DNA from: Diphasiastrum complanatum
Lineage: Eukaryota > Streptophyta > Lycopodiopsida > Lycopodiales > Lycopodiaceae
DNA length: 64,000 nt
Direction: 5' to 3'
NCBI GenBank assembly: GCA_029204225.1
Contig: CM055092.1
Location: forward strand, 10,069,806-10,133,805
Below the pieces are notes generated by a model. That model saw only the letters and a list, made by a program, of their open reading frames with translations. It did not search any database and was not told the DNA's origin. How positions within the stretch are numbered: the stretch's first letter is position 1; the number at the start of each line of letters is the position of its first letter. A program made the translations under genes and the position numbers. This document shows positions 45,891 through 58,960 of the stretch, in pieces.

Positions 45891-47420
45891 ATGCTAATGT
45901 GTAAATGGTATCGTGAAGTTGATCAGTTAGACAACCACGAACACACATTGTAAATATGTACTCAAGCATCTTCAACCAATCATGAGATTTAAGACCATGA
46001 AGTTTTCCTTCTATTGTGAATGATGTTCGTAGTGAATGAGCAAAACCAGTTGGTGTTCTCATCTTGCAAATGACTGACCGTACATAGTTGTACTCTTCCT
46101 TGGTAAGAATCCAAGGGGCTCTTTGAATGATATGAGTATTTTCATTTGTACGGGATTTTGCCAGTAATCTTTTTTTGTCTTTGATTCTTATAGGTCTTGT
46201 CTTGCATTAATATTATCTTTTTCGCCCACCAAGTGTTTCCATATTGATTCACCCACATTTTTTAATGTCTTCATAGGATCAAGCAAGTGATTGATCAAAA
46301 GTTTATTCCAATATGGTAGACAATGAGAGATAGATAGTCTTTTCATACCATTGATTGGCTTGGTCTCATATTCAATCCAGAGCTTGTGCGAATCTGCCAT
46401 GGACATTCTCTTTGGAGGCATCCTTGTTTCCGTCTTTCCTCCAAATTCTCTTCTTTGTGTATGCCGAAACGAATTATCCTCATGCAAGTATTTGCAATGA
46501 TTTCCATATACAACTTTGCTTAGATGACATGAGTGTTGAGCATCAATATTCGGTCCACAAACGAGACACGCGTGTGGTGATATCCGGAAGTTGTAATACC
46601 TCGAGAAATCAAATGAAATTCGTGCTACTTGTAGATCAAAAAATTAAACATAAATAGCGAATATAGAAAAAATAAATATATAGAAAATATAGATGATCTC
46701 ATATTCTAGTCACCTGAACAATCACCCAATCCTGGATTGTCCACATTAGAATTGCACGCAACAAAAAGTTGTTGTCTTGTATTGGACGTGAGATGTCATA
46801 CGCTTGGACACCCTTCCATAATAGCTCCAGTTCTTCAATTAACGATGCAAGTTAGACATCCATATTTTTTACTTTGTGTTTTCCAAGAATTAAAAGTGCT
46901 AACATGAGATGTCCTTTTTGTTGTAGTTGACCAACACCACTGGACCACGTGCTTGACATCTTGCCAAAGGGATTCATCCCATCTGTTGCAAGTCCAAATC
47001 TTATGTTTCTAGATTCACTTGCAAAACATGGATACTCTTTGTCAATGTGTTTCCATGCAGGAGAATTTGAGGGTACTCTCATAACCCCATTTGAAGAACG
47101 GTGACTAGCATGCCAATTCATCAATTCTACAAGGGAATTGCAATGAAACAATCGTTGCAATATGGAATGATTGGAAAATGTCTCAACACCTTGCTTGGGA
47201 TAGCGGTCCCTTGCAAATCATCTCGATATTGAGGAGTCTCACATATAGGACAATTTGTTAGTCCTTTCGAAATCTCGTGGTGGCATCGTGCTTTGAGCAG
47301 TAACACAAAAAAAAATGTCATATGCAACACACAATGCTACATGTCCATATCATAAGTACATATTATTTCATAAATACTACAATATAAATACTTGTTTCAA
47401 GACGTTTCTTTAGCAGATGA
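45860..47420 (-). pseudogene. En/Spm (CACTA) TNP2-type transposase, decayed
   Basis: Read on the minus strand, the first block has CPICETPQYRDDL and SKVLRHFPIIP, then NSLVELMNWHASHRSSNGVM, SPAWKHIDKEYPCFASESRN, IRFGLATDGMNPFG, and GVQAYDISRPIQDNNFLLRA followed by ILMWTIQDW. A donor-like CAGGTGACT at about 46710 suggests an intron. A later block has CLVCGPN and VVYGNHCKYL, and the last one HGLKSHDWLKML and VRGCLTDQLHDT. This order matches plant TNP2 transposases, which cut CACTA elements at their ends. Frameshifts and stops are present. Confidence 0.8.
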
Positions 47421-48222
47421 CATATTCGTTGGTTGATCATGATAAAGACATTTGAAATATACAAACAAAATTAATATTAAATCTTATTGAAGTACACGTG
47501 AAATTGACAAAATACAAATTACAAACAATGCATCAACTTTGAGAATAATGGTAGACATCTAACAAGACCAATCGAGTATTGGAGTTTGCAAAATCACCAA
47601 ATAAATCAAGACTAGCTTCAGATTTAGGCTATATTAAGTGCATCTAAATTGACTATGTGGCAATTGCTCCTAGAATCACCATGATCAAGCAATCAAAGCA
47701 ACATTAGATATTTCTAGGATAGCAAATCGCTTTACTATCATTCAATTAACTATGTAGATCATCAAAATCACTCAAACATAGATGCTACAATTGCAACTCG
47801 GTCTATTGGCTTTCATATATGAGATCAGGAGGGTTGTGGAAGGATGGATAGCTTCCGTGGAAGCTCGAAAAAATTTCGGGCGCCTTAAGGTGACCAGCGA
47901 ATTCTTTGATGCCATTCTAATTTTTCTCTTGGAATGATTGGATTGACCAAATATTGTTCAGGTGGTGCCAAGACAAAAGCGATTTTTTTATTCAAAACAA
48001 ATGTTGCAGTGTCTCGTGACCATTACTTTATGGCATGGAAGGTTTGGATAAATCAACATTGATGACCTACTAACGATGAATAAGAAAAATATGTTCTAAA
48101 TCTTGGTTGATTGATGTTCACTTTCTTTAAATAAACATCATCATCCACTATTGGTGCTTGAAGATTTTTGCGTTTGAAAGTTTTTGAAGTCATGCTATTT
48201 TTTTTAAAGATAAAGTTTGGTC
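47421..48222. other. No secure gene
   Basis: Mostly AT-rich. A short minus-strand frame starting at about 48195 (MTSKTFKRKNLQAPIVDDDV) might be an upstream exon of the transposase, but no support beyond an open frame. Confidence 0.4.
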
Positions 48223-48305
48223 CGTGACCACTTGGTTCGCGACCACTTCGAGCCACGGACTTAGGTGGGCACGGGGGCTCGGGTGGGCTTGGGTGGGTGC
48301 GCAGG
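48223..48305 (+). repeat. GC-rich stem-loop patch
   Basis: GTCCGTG ... CCACGGAC form an 8-bp stem with one bulge around CCACTTGGTTCGCGACCAC; TGACCACTT and CGACCACTT repeat inside. A G-rich decamer repeat (GGGCTCGGGT, GGGCTTGGGT) follows. Such patches resemble subterminal repeats of CACTA elements. Confidence 0.45.
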
Positions 48306-48694
48306 TCCTCGACAATTCCCTTACATGTCACTAACATCAAAAAAATTAAAAAAAACTTAAAACATGTCATACTATTCGTTATTCTTTTATAAGTTCTAAG
48401 ATAATCCTATAAATTACTTAAATTTAATTTCTTATTATTTTGAAAATTGTCTTCTAAAATAAAACATTAAATGTCTTGTCTCACTTTCACTTGTCCTTAA
48501 AAGAATGAGACAAGACATTTAAATTTTTATATTTTGTACATAAATTCTCACCCTTTTTTTTAATCACTAAAGTAATGTTTTTTTTTTTTGCACACAATTA
48601 CATTTTGACACCTTGCAGGCCATGGGCACAAAAAAATTTGCATTTTGTTACCTTGTAGGCCATCAGAGTACGACGACATTAAAAATAAATAAAT

Positions 48695-48735
48695 ACTGCC
48701 ACGTGTGGCAAAAATTGCCACGGTAGTGCCACGCA
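48695..48735 (+). repeat. GCCACG motif cluster, left
   Basis: TGCCACGTGTGGCA, TTGCCACGG and GTGCCACGC within 40 bp. A matching cluster lies at 51766-51838, beyond the accessory gene, so these may be subterminal binding sites of a transposon. Confidence 0.45.
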
Positions 48736-48861
48736 AACTTGAATCCAAAAAATACTTTAAATAAAGCATTTTTGAATGCATTTCTTCACTAGTTTTTTGC
48801 ATAGTGTTTCTTTGTTATTGCTTTCATTGTGTTAGTGTATTGCTTCCATTGTGTCAGTGAT

Positions 48862-49056
<195 letters not shown>

Positions 49057-49103
49057 TTTTAAGCTCTCTCTTTGTCAAGCTCTTTCCATTTGTTAAGATT
49101 TCA

Positions 49104-49276
<173 letters not shown>

Positions 49277-49405
49277 TTGAAGTTTTACTTTTCTTAAGCT
49301 CTCTCTTTCTCAAGCTTTCTCTTTTTCTCAAGCTCTTTTTTTTTTTCTTTCCATTTGTGAAGCTTTTATCTCTCTCTTTTCTCCCTCTTTACACACACAA
49401 TTTCT

Positions 49406-50545
49406 TCTAGTGGTACTGGTTCTAGGAGAAGACCAAGATCTTCTTCTAGTGCAAGAGGAAGATCCGGTTCTGATCGGATTGCAGACTTTTATCGTTTGCT
49501 ATCTCCCGATGAGAAACAAAGATTTAAACATCTTTGTCTTTCCAAAGAGGATCCCGTTTCCAGTAGAGGTATTCCTTTGATGGATGTCCCATCCGAGGAA
49601 TCATCCAATTTGTTTTATAATCTAGAAGATGATGGCTCCATCATCAAGGATACCAAAGGCAATGTCGTCATCAATAGGATGCATGACCTTGCTCTCAATT
49701 ATTTTGGCCACAACTTATTCACTCCTTGGGAGCAACAAAACCAAGATGACAAGAATAAGATACTTGCGCTTTTGAATAGTGAGTTTCCTCAATCAAATAG
49801 ATTTGGGGAGGTGTGGGCATTGACGAATATGTGTACACATATTTGTCATAAGTGTCAATCCTTACGAAGATATGTAAAAAATGGAAAAAAAAAGGCCGGG
49901 ATGGTCTTCAAAGAAAGATTGGGCAAAGGTGATACACGAGTCCAAACATTCGAATCTGGATCGCTTCAAACAACAACGGGAAGCAACCAAATCAAGATTC
50001 AATCTCTTGGGCCAATCTCACCTTGGCTCGGGTGGGAAATCCAATTTACGAGCCCAATTTGTAAGTTTTGTTTTTTTAGTTATTTTTTATAATTATTTTA
50101 GTAATGTTTTTTATTACTAATCATGTTTTATATCTAAATGATTGTATTCATGTTTGTATAGCAAAGAGATTTTGGGAGAAAATACACGAATGCCAAATAT
50201 AAGATTGGATACCAACAAGGCTACAATGCCTTGGTGGACCATCTTGCTCAACAAGGCATTCATCCTATGGTGAATTCTTGTCACATTCATCTCATTTGCT
50301 TCTATTATCTAATAATCCCTTTTATTAATCTTTCTTGCTTGTTAATGAGTTTCATTTACTTTACGTATTGGTTATTGACTTTTGTTACTTTTTGTGATGT
50401 GTAGATAAGCTCGACATCTTATGTAGAGGAGGAGTCGGGTGAAGAAGCCGGTGAAGCAGAAGTAGAAGGGGAAGGGGAGATGTCCAGAAGTGAGAGTGAA
50501 GGACAAGCTTCCGCACAAGACTCGGATTCGGACGATGACAATTAA
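49406..50545 (+). CDS. Three-exon transposon-type accessory gene (plant Ptta/En/Spm-like)
   Basis: Exons about 49406-50060, 50162-50269 and 50405-50545; the introns GTAAGT...TATAG and GTGAAT...GTGTAG are both phase 0, and the last two exons are exactly 36 and 47 codons. Exon 1 has RIADFYRLLSPDEKQRFKHL and, after a one-base shift in an A run near 49890, WAKVIHESKHSNLDRFKQQR and KSRFNLLGQ. Exon 2 is QRDFGRKYTNAKYKIGYQQG followed by YNALVDHLAQQGIHPM. Exon 3 is an acidic tail ending DSDSDDDN. The central part resembles plant Ptta/En/Spm accessory proteins that bind transposon ends (family knowledge). No ATG is visible before the (CT)n repeats, so the start is unknown. Confidence 0.6.
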
Positions 50546-50689
50546 GAAGTATTTGTTTGATTGAAGTTTAATGTTTGATGTTTTTTAATTTACATTTTAG
50601 TTTTGATGTAGCAAGTAGAAAGAAAGGGATTTTGTTTCAAGCCCTTTCTTAAAAACAAAACTTAAGTACTTCTTTTCAAAGGATCGGAT

Positions 50690-51646
<957 letters not shown>

Positions 51647-51765
51647 ACAATACAATCGACGCTTTGAGAAACACAAATCTCATTTTGCGCACTTCCACGA
51701 AGTTTAAATTTTCCAAAATTTCCGCCATTTCTTTGCCGGACGGGGTGTTGTTTGCCGAAAAATTT

Positions 51766-51838
51766 GCCGACGTGGCTCTTTTACACACGGTTCTACCACG
51801 CATCAGTTGCCACGCGCATTGCCACGCGATTGCCACGT
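51766..51838 (+). repeat. GCCACG motif cluster, right
   Basis: GCCGACGTGGC, CTACCACGC, TTGCCACGCGC, TTGCCACGCG and TTGCCACGTG within 75 bp, echoing the cluster at 48695-48735. Confidence 0.5.
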
Positions 51839-51843
51839 GAACT

Positions 51844-52679
51844 AGACGAGCTCCAAATTGACCCCCGTCTTATGTGCATGGCAAATTGCCAATGTATGTA
51901 GTTGTGATGCAAAAAGTCCATACATAGACTACATTGGCCATGCATATATGTTTTTGGATATGTAGTGTTTATTACTTAATGTAATGGTTAAATAGTCCTA
52001 TCAAGAGTTTTAAACATAATGATTGTGTGGCTACAAAATTTTTTTAGTACTACTCTTACGAGAAAGATTGTGTATGCTTTTGAAATATTGGTTGCATGGT
52101 TATACACTATACATAACCATTGTCAAATGTCTCGTCCATATTGCATGGTAAAAAAATATTGAAATTTGCAGCTTTGCAATTCATCCTAATAAGGACAAAC
52201 TTGCATATGGCAAAGCATTGAGGATGTTTATCATCTAGTGAATCATAATCACTTGTTTATGGCAAAGTTGCTAGTTGCATGAATTACTTGAATTATTGGG
52301 CCTTCATACATGAATGTTTGACCAAGAACATTTTGCAAAAGCTTCAACATTATCTACATCTTTCGTTCATTTGACATTCTTTCTCTTTTCTAGCCTTCAT
52401 AAAGGCCAAATTTGTCAATTTGAGCTCGTACCTACATTGGTTGGTCAGCCAAAAAAGAAGATCTAAGAAAGTAGGTGAAGCAGCAAAAAGAAATAAAGCA
52501 AAGAAGCGAAGGAGGAAAGGACAAAACTTAAGCATCAAATGAGTTAGATCGATCTTAATCAAAAGAAATTCTCTGGAGCAATGATAGTTGAATCCCCTTC
52601 TATGAAGCCCGAACAAATCCAAAAGTAACAGATCAAAGGAAAAAATAGCTCCAAAAAAGGAAAGATGAAGACAACTATG
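51844..52679. other. No gene seen
   Basis: AT-rich DNA to the edge of the Copia LTR. The last bases, CTATG (52675-52679), are a likely target duplication of that element. Confidence 0.5.
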
Positions 52680-53673
52680 TGCTGGATTTATTCCCTCTAG
52701 CTCTTCTAAATCCCATTTTAATCTGCCTCCATTTATGCTGCATATTTACTAACGTTGTCATGCAGTCTGCATATTTACATGCAAATTCGCACAGACGAAG
52801 AAAAGGCGAAAGAATCGCGACACTGTGTTTCTACACAGTTTAATGTTCACTTCAGCACTTGTTGACGTCGCACCCTTTTCACGCTCCCCCCATGCAGTTG
52901 CGCTAATGGATTGGACAACGATTGCAGCCACCCACGATATCCTACAGACAGCACATTCACTCTGTACTTTCACATCTGCACACCTCTAATATTATGTAAC
53001 ATATATATACTGGACACCATCCATGTAAAAGATGATGAAGAGAGCTGAAGAAGACGACATAAACGAAGTAGATGCCCTGAGCATTGATTCTTCACTTTGT
53101 CAGAAATAAGATTTAATTCCTTTTTTTTACAGATTGAAATAAGCTTTGTAGGGCACGTGATTTCGACCGCTACCGTATTGTGCTCTATTGCATTATTCAC
53201 ATGTATACATGATATACTTAATCTGATACAGTTCATTGTTCTGCGTTCAGATCTATGTTAATATTACTATGCTTATCTTTCATTCTGTCTGATCTTTCTA
53301 GTTGTTCTTACTGGTAATAGACGATTAACATTTAGTCTTGTCTTTCGCAAATCATTCGCGACTAATTATCAGTCAAGCACAGTCTAGGTCTTCGCAAATC
53401 ATTCACGACATATAATTTGTTTTGTAATTCGCGACAAATTATTCTTCTGGTGCTTCATCTATTAATGTTTGGCTACGTAATCTAAAATGACCGTGATTTC
53501 TATCACTAAAGTTCTGTCATTATGATAGGCGTAGTCATGCTTACGGAGAGAGTCGTAGAGTTCATTTCGCTGCGAATGAACATTTTCTGTTCGAGTTCGT
53601 TTCTCATTCGCTTCTTGTTTGAGTTCGTTTCTCGTTTGTATTCGTCATTTATTCTCCCCCTCTCTCTCCAACA
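52680..53673 (+). repeat. 5' LTR of the split Copia element
   Basis: TGCTGGATTTATTCCC to CTCTCTCCAACA, about 994 bp. It aligns over its length with the reversed LTR at 56190-57154. Repeated TTCGCGACAAATTATTC and TTCGCAAATCATTCGCGAC phrases lie in its second half. Confidence 0.85.
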
Positions 53674-53686
53674 TGGTATCAGAGCA
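53674..53686 (+). other. Initiator-Met tRNA primer binding site
   Basis: TGGTATCAGAGCA directly follows the LTR end CAACA. Confidence 0.95.
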
Positions 53687-53824
53687 ATTTTCATAGCTTG
53701 ATAAGCTTCCACAGTACAAGACTCTGCTAGCCGATAAAGTGATTGTTTTCTTGTTCTGTAAATATCAGATTTTCATACTTAAGTCACTGATAGTTTCTCC
53801 TATCACTTAGACTAATTCTTCCAC

Positions 53825-54420
53825 ATGGATTCCCAAGGGAAAGCCAGTCCTATCATGGACAAGCTTGATGGAGCCAATTACCATCTGTGGAAATTTAAGA
53901 TGAAAACTGTACTAATGGCAAAATACTTGTACGACGTTGTTACAGGTGCAGAAGGAAAACCCGAAGCGAATGACACGACAATCACCAGATGGAAGCTGAA
54001 GGATGGAAAAGCTTTCGCGTTGATCATCCTCAACATCACAGATACCCATGTATCTGAGGCTCAGACATCAAAAAAAGTCTGGGACATCTTGAGTACACTA
54101 TACGAAGTGCGAGATATAGCTTCCAAGCTACATCTCAGGAAGAAATTCTACTCCCTCAAGATGACGAATAGCGATTCTTTGCAAAATCACATTAATCAAT
54201 TCAAGAACTTGCTAAGACAAATGGCTATTGCCGGATCTGTCATAGATGATCAAGACGCAGTGATGCAACTGCTTACAAGCTTGTCAAGTTCTTACGACAG
54301 CTGGGTGATGATCATCATGACTCATCCAGATGAGACTCTTTCAAGAGTCATTACTGTGTTGTTGCAGGAAGTCACGCGAAGGAACGAAGCCTCGAGTTCT
54401 TCTCACGTCTTATACAACGA
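53825..54420 (+). pseudogene. gag: Copia Gag (UBN2-type core), 3' truncated
   Basis: ATG at 53825: MDSQGKASPIMDKLDGANYH then LWKFKMKTVLMAKYLYDVV, DGKAFALIILNITDTHVSEA, VWDILSTLYE, LRKKFYSLKM and QLLTSLSSSYDSWVMI. This is the full core of a Copia Gag. At about 54420 the frame runs out of Gag-like sequence before any zinc knuckle, and integrase text follows in another frame, so the nucleocapsid and protease were deleted. Confidence 0.9.
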
Positions 54421-55463
54421 ATGTCTAGACAATCTATTGTTCTTGATCTCGACTATCCTCACAAAAAAGTCGAGTTACCTGTCTGTCAAGACTATCTAGT
54501 TGGTAAACAGACTAGGAAACCATTTAAGTCAAGCCATCAGCATGTTGCTAGAGGATTGCTAGATGTTGTACATTCAGATATTTGTAGCCCAATAAAAAAA
54601 CTTCGTTGAAGGATGCCAAGTATTTTATAACCTTTATTGACAAATTCTCCAAAAGGACGATGGTGTATTTCATAAAGAAGAAATCAGAAGCCTTCAACTG
54701 CTTCAGAATCTTCAAGGAGCGTGCAGAAAAGGAGACTGGAAGGACGATCAAGGCCCTAAGGTCAAACAACGGTGGAGAATACATCTCTATCGAGTTTAAG
54801 GAGTACTGCCAAAGCCAAGGCATTGAGCAGCAATTCATCACTCCTTACAGTCCTCAGTCTAATGGCTTAGCTGAGAGGAAGAACCATACTTTGGCCGAAT
54901 CTGCTAAGTGTATGCTATCACATGCATCGTTGCCCAAGAGATTCTAGGCTGAAGCTGTCTCCACTACAGCTTACGTCCAGAAAAGATGTTCGACCAAGGC
55001 CCTCTCAAACAAGACACCCCATGAGGTGTGGACAGGCTCTAAGCCTTCTTTGAAGAACCTAAGAGTGTTCGGGTGCATTGCCTACGTGCAGATCCCAAAA
55101 GACACAAGGAAAAAATTGGACTTCCAAGGTCTCAAGACCATCCTGATCGGATATACTTCGTCTGATAACACCTACAAGTTGTACAATCCTGATACCCAGC
55201 AAATCTTGTATAGCTGGGATACAGTCTTTATCGAGGATCAATTCGTCAACCTCAAAGGCAAGGATACTGCTCAAGAAGAACCTACATCTCCTGTCATTGA
55301 CACGACAGTCCGAGCTTCTAGCTCAAGCATGTCTATTGTCGACCCACTTCGAGACAACGAATCAGACGTAGATGTTGCTGCTACCCAGCAACAAGTCCCA
55401 GAAGCGGTTCATCAGTCGAATCATCCCAGAAGATCAAGCCGAGTGTGCACATAGCCCACAAGG
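54421..55463 (+). pseudogene. Copia integrase, second catalytic Asp lost
   Basis: Pre-core: GLLDVVHSDICSPIKK holds the first catalytic Asp. Core: FITFIDKFSKRTMVYFIKKK, then ALRSNNGGEYISIEF, in which the family's usual SDNGGEF reads SNNGGEY, so the second catalytic Asp is Asn. The Glu-bearing QSNGLAERKNHTLAESAKCM follows. The C-terminal region has HEVWTGSKPSLKNLRVFGCI and GYTSSDNTYKLYNPDTQQIL. A TGA at about 54607 and a TAG at 54945 interrupt it. Confidence 0.85.
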
Positions 55464-55856
55464 TATACTCCTGAGTTTGCTTGTTTCTTAATGCAGGAAC
55501 CGATGACAATCGAAGAGGCACTCAGCCAACCAGACTCTAATCTCTAGAGAGAAGCCATGGACAAAGAGTATTCCTCTCTGATCAAGAATCAGACAGTCTA
55601 TTGTTGACCCACTTCGAGACAACAAATCAGACGAAGATGTTGCTGCTACCCAGCAACAAGTCCCAGGAGCGGTTCATCAGTCGAATCATCCCAGAAGATC
55701 AAGCCGAGTGCGCACACAGCCCACAATGTATACTCTTGAGTCTGCTTGTCTCTTAGTGCAGGAACCGATGACAGTCGAAGAGGCACTCAGCCGACCATAC
55801 TATAATCTCTGGAGAGAAGCCATGGACAGAGAGTATTCCTCTCTGATCAAGAATCA
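55331..55856 (+). repeat. 265-bp tandem duplication at the RT start
   Basis: Two copies (55331-55595 and 55596-55856) each begin GTCTATTGT(C/T)GACCCAC and end CTGATCAAGAATCA. Each contains the integrase tail and the RT opening EPMT(I/V)EEALSQP. The copies differ at about 15 positions. The duplication abuts the inversion breakpoint. Confidence 0.9.
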
Positions 55857-56189
55857 CTTAGGAGATTAAAGTTAAAGAAAACAAAAATGATAATTACAGT
55901 CTGAAATTATCCACAAATTCTAGTAGACAATTTATAAAAAAACTTCCAAGTACAACTAACCTTAGAATCCAATTCTAAGATATGATAAATAGAGAATGGA
56001 CACATTGACAAATTAGTGGTAGAAACAGATTTGGATGTATGGGTTGGTGATGATAGGGAAACATGAAAGGGCTTGGTGGAAGGATAAAGGAACTGATAGC
56101 ATTATAGTTGCAGTCTTGGACCCTTGAAATGTCGAGCTTTGACCACCACTTGCTGGGTGAGGAGCTCACTTTGTCTTGTAGGCTCACAG
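55857..56189. other. Unique DNA between the two Copia halves
   Basis: 333 bp with no coding signal. If the 3' half was inverted together with its flank, this is the reverse complement of the DNA that once lay right of the 3' LTR. Its last bases, read on the minus strand, are CTGTG, one mismatch from CTATG at the 5' LTR. Confidence 0.6.
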
Positions 56190-57154
56190 TGTTGGAGAGA
56201 GAGGGGGAGAATAAATGACGAACACGAACGAGAAACGAACTCGAACAAGAAGCGAACGAGAAACAAACTCGAACAGAAAATGTTCGTGCGCAGCAGAATG
56301 AACTATACGACTCTCTCCGTAAGCGTGACTACGCCTATCAGAATGACATAACTTTAGTGATAGAAATCACGGTCATTCTAGATTACGTAGCCAAACATTA
56401 ATAGATGAAGCGCCAGAAGAATAATTTGTCGCGAATAGTAAGACAAATTATATGTCGCGAATGATTCGCGAAGAGCTAGACTCGCGAAAGACAAGACTAA
56501 ATGTTAATTGTCTATTACTAGTAAAAACAACTAGAAAGATCAAACAGAATGAAAGACAAGCATAGCAATATTAACATAGATCTGAACGTAGAACAATAAA
56601 TTGTATCAGATTAAGTATATCATGTATACATGTCAATAATGCGGTAGAGCACAATATAGTAGCGGACGAAACCGCGTGCCCTACAAAGCTTATTTCAATC
56701 TGTAAAAAAAAAAAATTAAATCTTAATTCTGACAAAGTGAAGAATCAATGCTCAGGGCATCTACTTCATTTATGTCGTCTTCTTTTGCTCTCTTCATCAT
56801 CTTTTACACGAATGGTGTCCAATATATATATATGTTACATAATATTACAGGTGTGCAGATGTGAAAGTACATAGTGGATGTGCTGTCTGTAGGAGATCGT
56901 GGGTGGCTGCAATCGTTGTCCAATCCTTTAGCGCAACTGCATGGGGCGAGCGTGAAAAGGGTGCGACGTTAGAAGGTACTGAAGTAAACGTTAAACTGTG
57001 TAGAAACACGGTGTCGCGATTATTTTGCCTTTTCTTCGTCTGTGCGAATTTGCAAGTAAATATGCAGACTGCGTGACAACATTAATAAATATGCAGCATG
57101 AATGGAGGCAAATTAAAATGGGATTCAGGAGAGCTAGAGGGAATAAATCCAACA
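56190..57154 (-). repeat. 3' LTR of the split Copia element (inverted)
   Basis: Minus strand TGTTGGATTTATTCCC to CTCTCTCCAACA, about 965 bp, highly similar to 52680-53673. The inner edge follows the polypurine tract. Confidence 0.9.
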
Positions 57155-57164
57155 TCTCCCCTTA
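57155..57164 (-). other. Polypurine tract (minus strand)
   Basis: Reads TAAGGGGAGA on the minus strand, directly before TGTTGG. Confidence 0.85.
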
Positions 57165-58647
57165 ATCCGGATCCATGAATGCCTTGACCTTCAGATTGAG
57201 CAATGCACAAAATCTGTTGTGTGCATTAACACTGAGTGCTTTCGTGAAGATGTCAACAACCATGTCCTGCGTTCTGTAGTACGTTAAGCTTACCTCTCTG
57301 TCAAGAACCTTGCCCCTGATGTAGTGATATCTGATCTCAATGTGCTTACTCCTAGAATGAAATCTAGGGTTGGCCGATAAGGCAATAGCACTTTGATGAT
57401 CACAAAATAAAATTGTAGGGCTGTACTGATACAGATTGATGTCTGACAACAAATTTCTCAACCAAAATACTTCCTTAATAGATTGAGAAGCAACAATGTA
57501 TTCTGCTTCAGTAGAGAAAAGTGCAATAGAGGTTTGCTTATGACTATTCCACGAAATAGGACCGTCGTTGAAGAAGAGTGTAAATCCAGATGTGGACTTA
57601 CGATTGTCTGCATCTCCTCCCCAGCTTGCATCAGAATAGCCACTGAGCTGATGAAGATTGTCGTTGCTGACATCTCCATAGCAGATGCACTGGTCCATGG
57701 TAGCTTGAATATATCTCATGACTCGAATAAGAGCCTTCTAATGGGTAATGCCAGGATTAGCCATATATTGGCTGAGTGAGCTTACAACAAAAGAGATATC
57801 TGGTCTTGTACAGACCATTGCGTACATGAGAGATCCAAGTATCGATCGATATGGATATTCTCTCATCTGCTCCTATTTCTGCTTGGTCTGGGGACATTAG
57901 TCCTTCTACAAATGTAGGCCTGGATCCATTGGTGAGTGAGCTAATTTACAATTCATCAAATTGTATCTGCTAAGAATATTGTGAAGATACCTTTGTTGTG
58001 TGATGTAAATCAGTCGATTTGCTCTATCTTTGTGGATTTGAATTTCTAGACAGAAGTGAGCTTTGTCCAGATCAGTCATGTCGAATTCTGAGAACAACAT
58101 CTATTTTGCATCCTTGACCATTTTGGTATTGTTGCTGAAGAGCAACGTGTCATCAACGTACAAGGTAATGATAATGAAGGATTGCTGCACTGACCTTGAA
58201 TAAACATTGCAATCAACAGTGCTTGGTTTGAATCCTTGTTCAATGAGGAATGTGTTAATCCTCTGAAACCAAGCTTTAGCAGATTGTTTCAAGCCGTACA
58301 GTGCTTTGTGGAGTTTACAAATATGATTCTTCATGCCTTCCAGAACGTATCCTTCGGGCTAGATCATGTAGATATCTTCTTGTATGACTCCGTTTAGATA
58401 GGCAGTTTGTACATCAAGTTGATGTACTTCGAGGTCGGCAACTGCAGCATAAGACAAGAGCATTCGGATTGATGAATGTTTGACGACTGGACTAAAAGTC
58501 TCATTGTAGTCAACATTCGGCATCTGGGTGAATCCGCGTGCTACTAGTCTAGCCTTCCTTCGATCAATTGCTCCGTTGGCATTATATTTGATCTTAAAGA
58601 TCCATTTGCAATCAATAATATTGCAGCCAATAGGAGCTTCGACTAAT
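57162..58647 (-). pseudogene. Copia RT and RNase H (inverted 3' half)
   Basis: On the minus strand RT opens WSLVEAPIGCNIIDCKWIFK, then ARLVARGFTQMPNVDYNETF, VHQLDVQTAYLNGVIQEDIY, LYGLKQSAKAWFQRIN, and the catalytic IITLYVDDTLLFSNNTK. RNase H: GYSDASWGGDADNRKSTSGF, TSIALFSTEAEYIVASQSIK, ILFCDHQSAIALSANPRFHS, SKHIEIRYHYIRGKVLDREV. Stops (for example at 58358, 58099 and 57899) break it. It begins where the plus-strand half stops, just after SLIKNQ in RT. Confidence 0.9.
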
Positions 58648-58649
58648 GA

Positions 58650-58948
58650 CCATTCATATATATATTTCACTCAGTGGTTCATGTAAGTATTTTACATGAA
58701 GGTGATGTTACTAATTTGTGTTGAGTGGAACCCTATTGAGAAAATATATCTCTTAGTGTACTTTTCAAACCAGAGTTTGTACTCCAAAATAGAGTTTAAC
58801 GATTGGAAATAGGTTTATCTCTGAGTACTTGTTTGATATGGAAGTCAAACTAAGGATAATGATTTTCGCGGTTAATATTTAAAGTCAAAGGAACTGTTCT
58901 TGTAATCATTTCCTATTTGAGGAGCTTTCTAAGGATAGAAGCAGTTTA
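58650..58948 (+). other. Presumed 3' internal end of the element with the 58961 LTR
   Basis: About 300 bp with no coding content, ending in the polypurine tract. It starts at the break with the inverted Copia half, through a short AT-rich filler (TATATATATTTCACTCAG). Confidence 0.5.
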
Positions 58949-58960
58949 AGGAGGGAAGAA
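58949..58960 (+). other. Polypurine tract
   Basis: AGGAGGGAAGAA directly before TGTTATGGCC. Confidence 0.8.

Larger units (their letters stand above)
52680..55856 (+). mobile_element. 5' half of a Copia element (LTR to start of RT)
   Basis: 5' LTR, primer site, gag, integrase and the first codons of RT are in order on the plus strand, and the sequence then stops. Exactly the missing RT-RNase H-3' LTR part lies 330 bp away in reverse orientation (56190-58647). The zinc knuckle and protease are missing between gag and integrase (jump near 54420). Confidence 0.85.
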
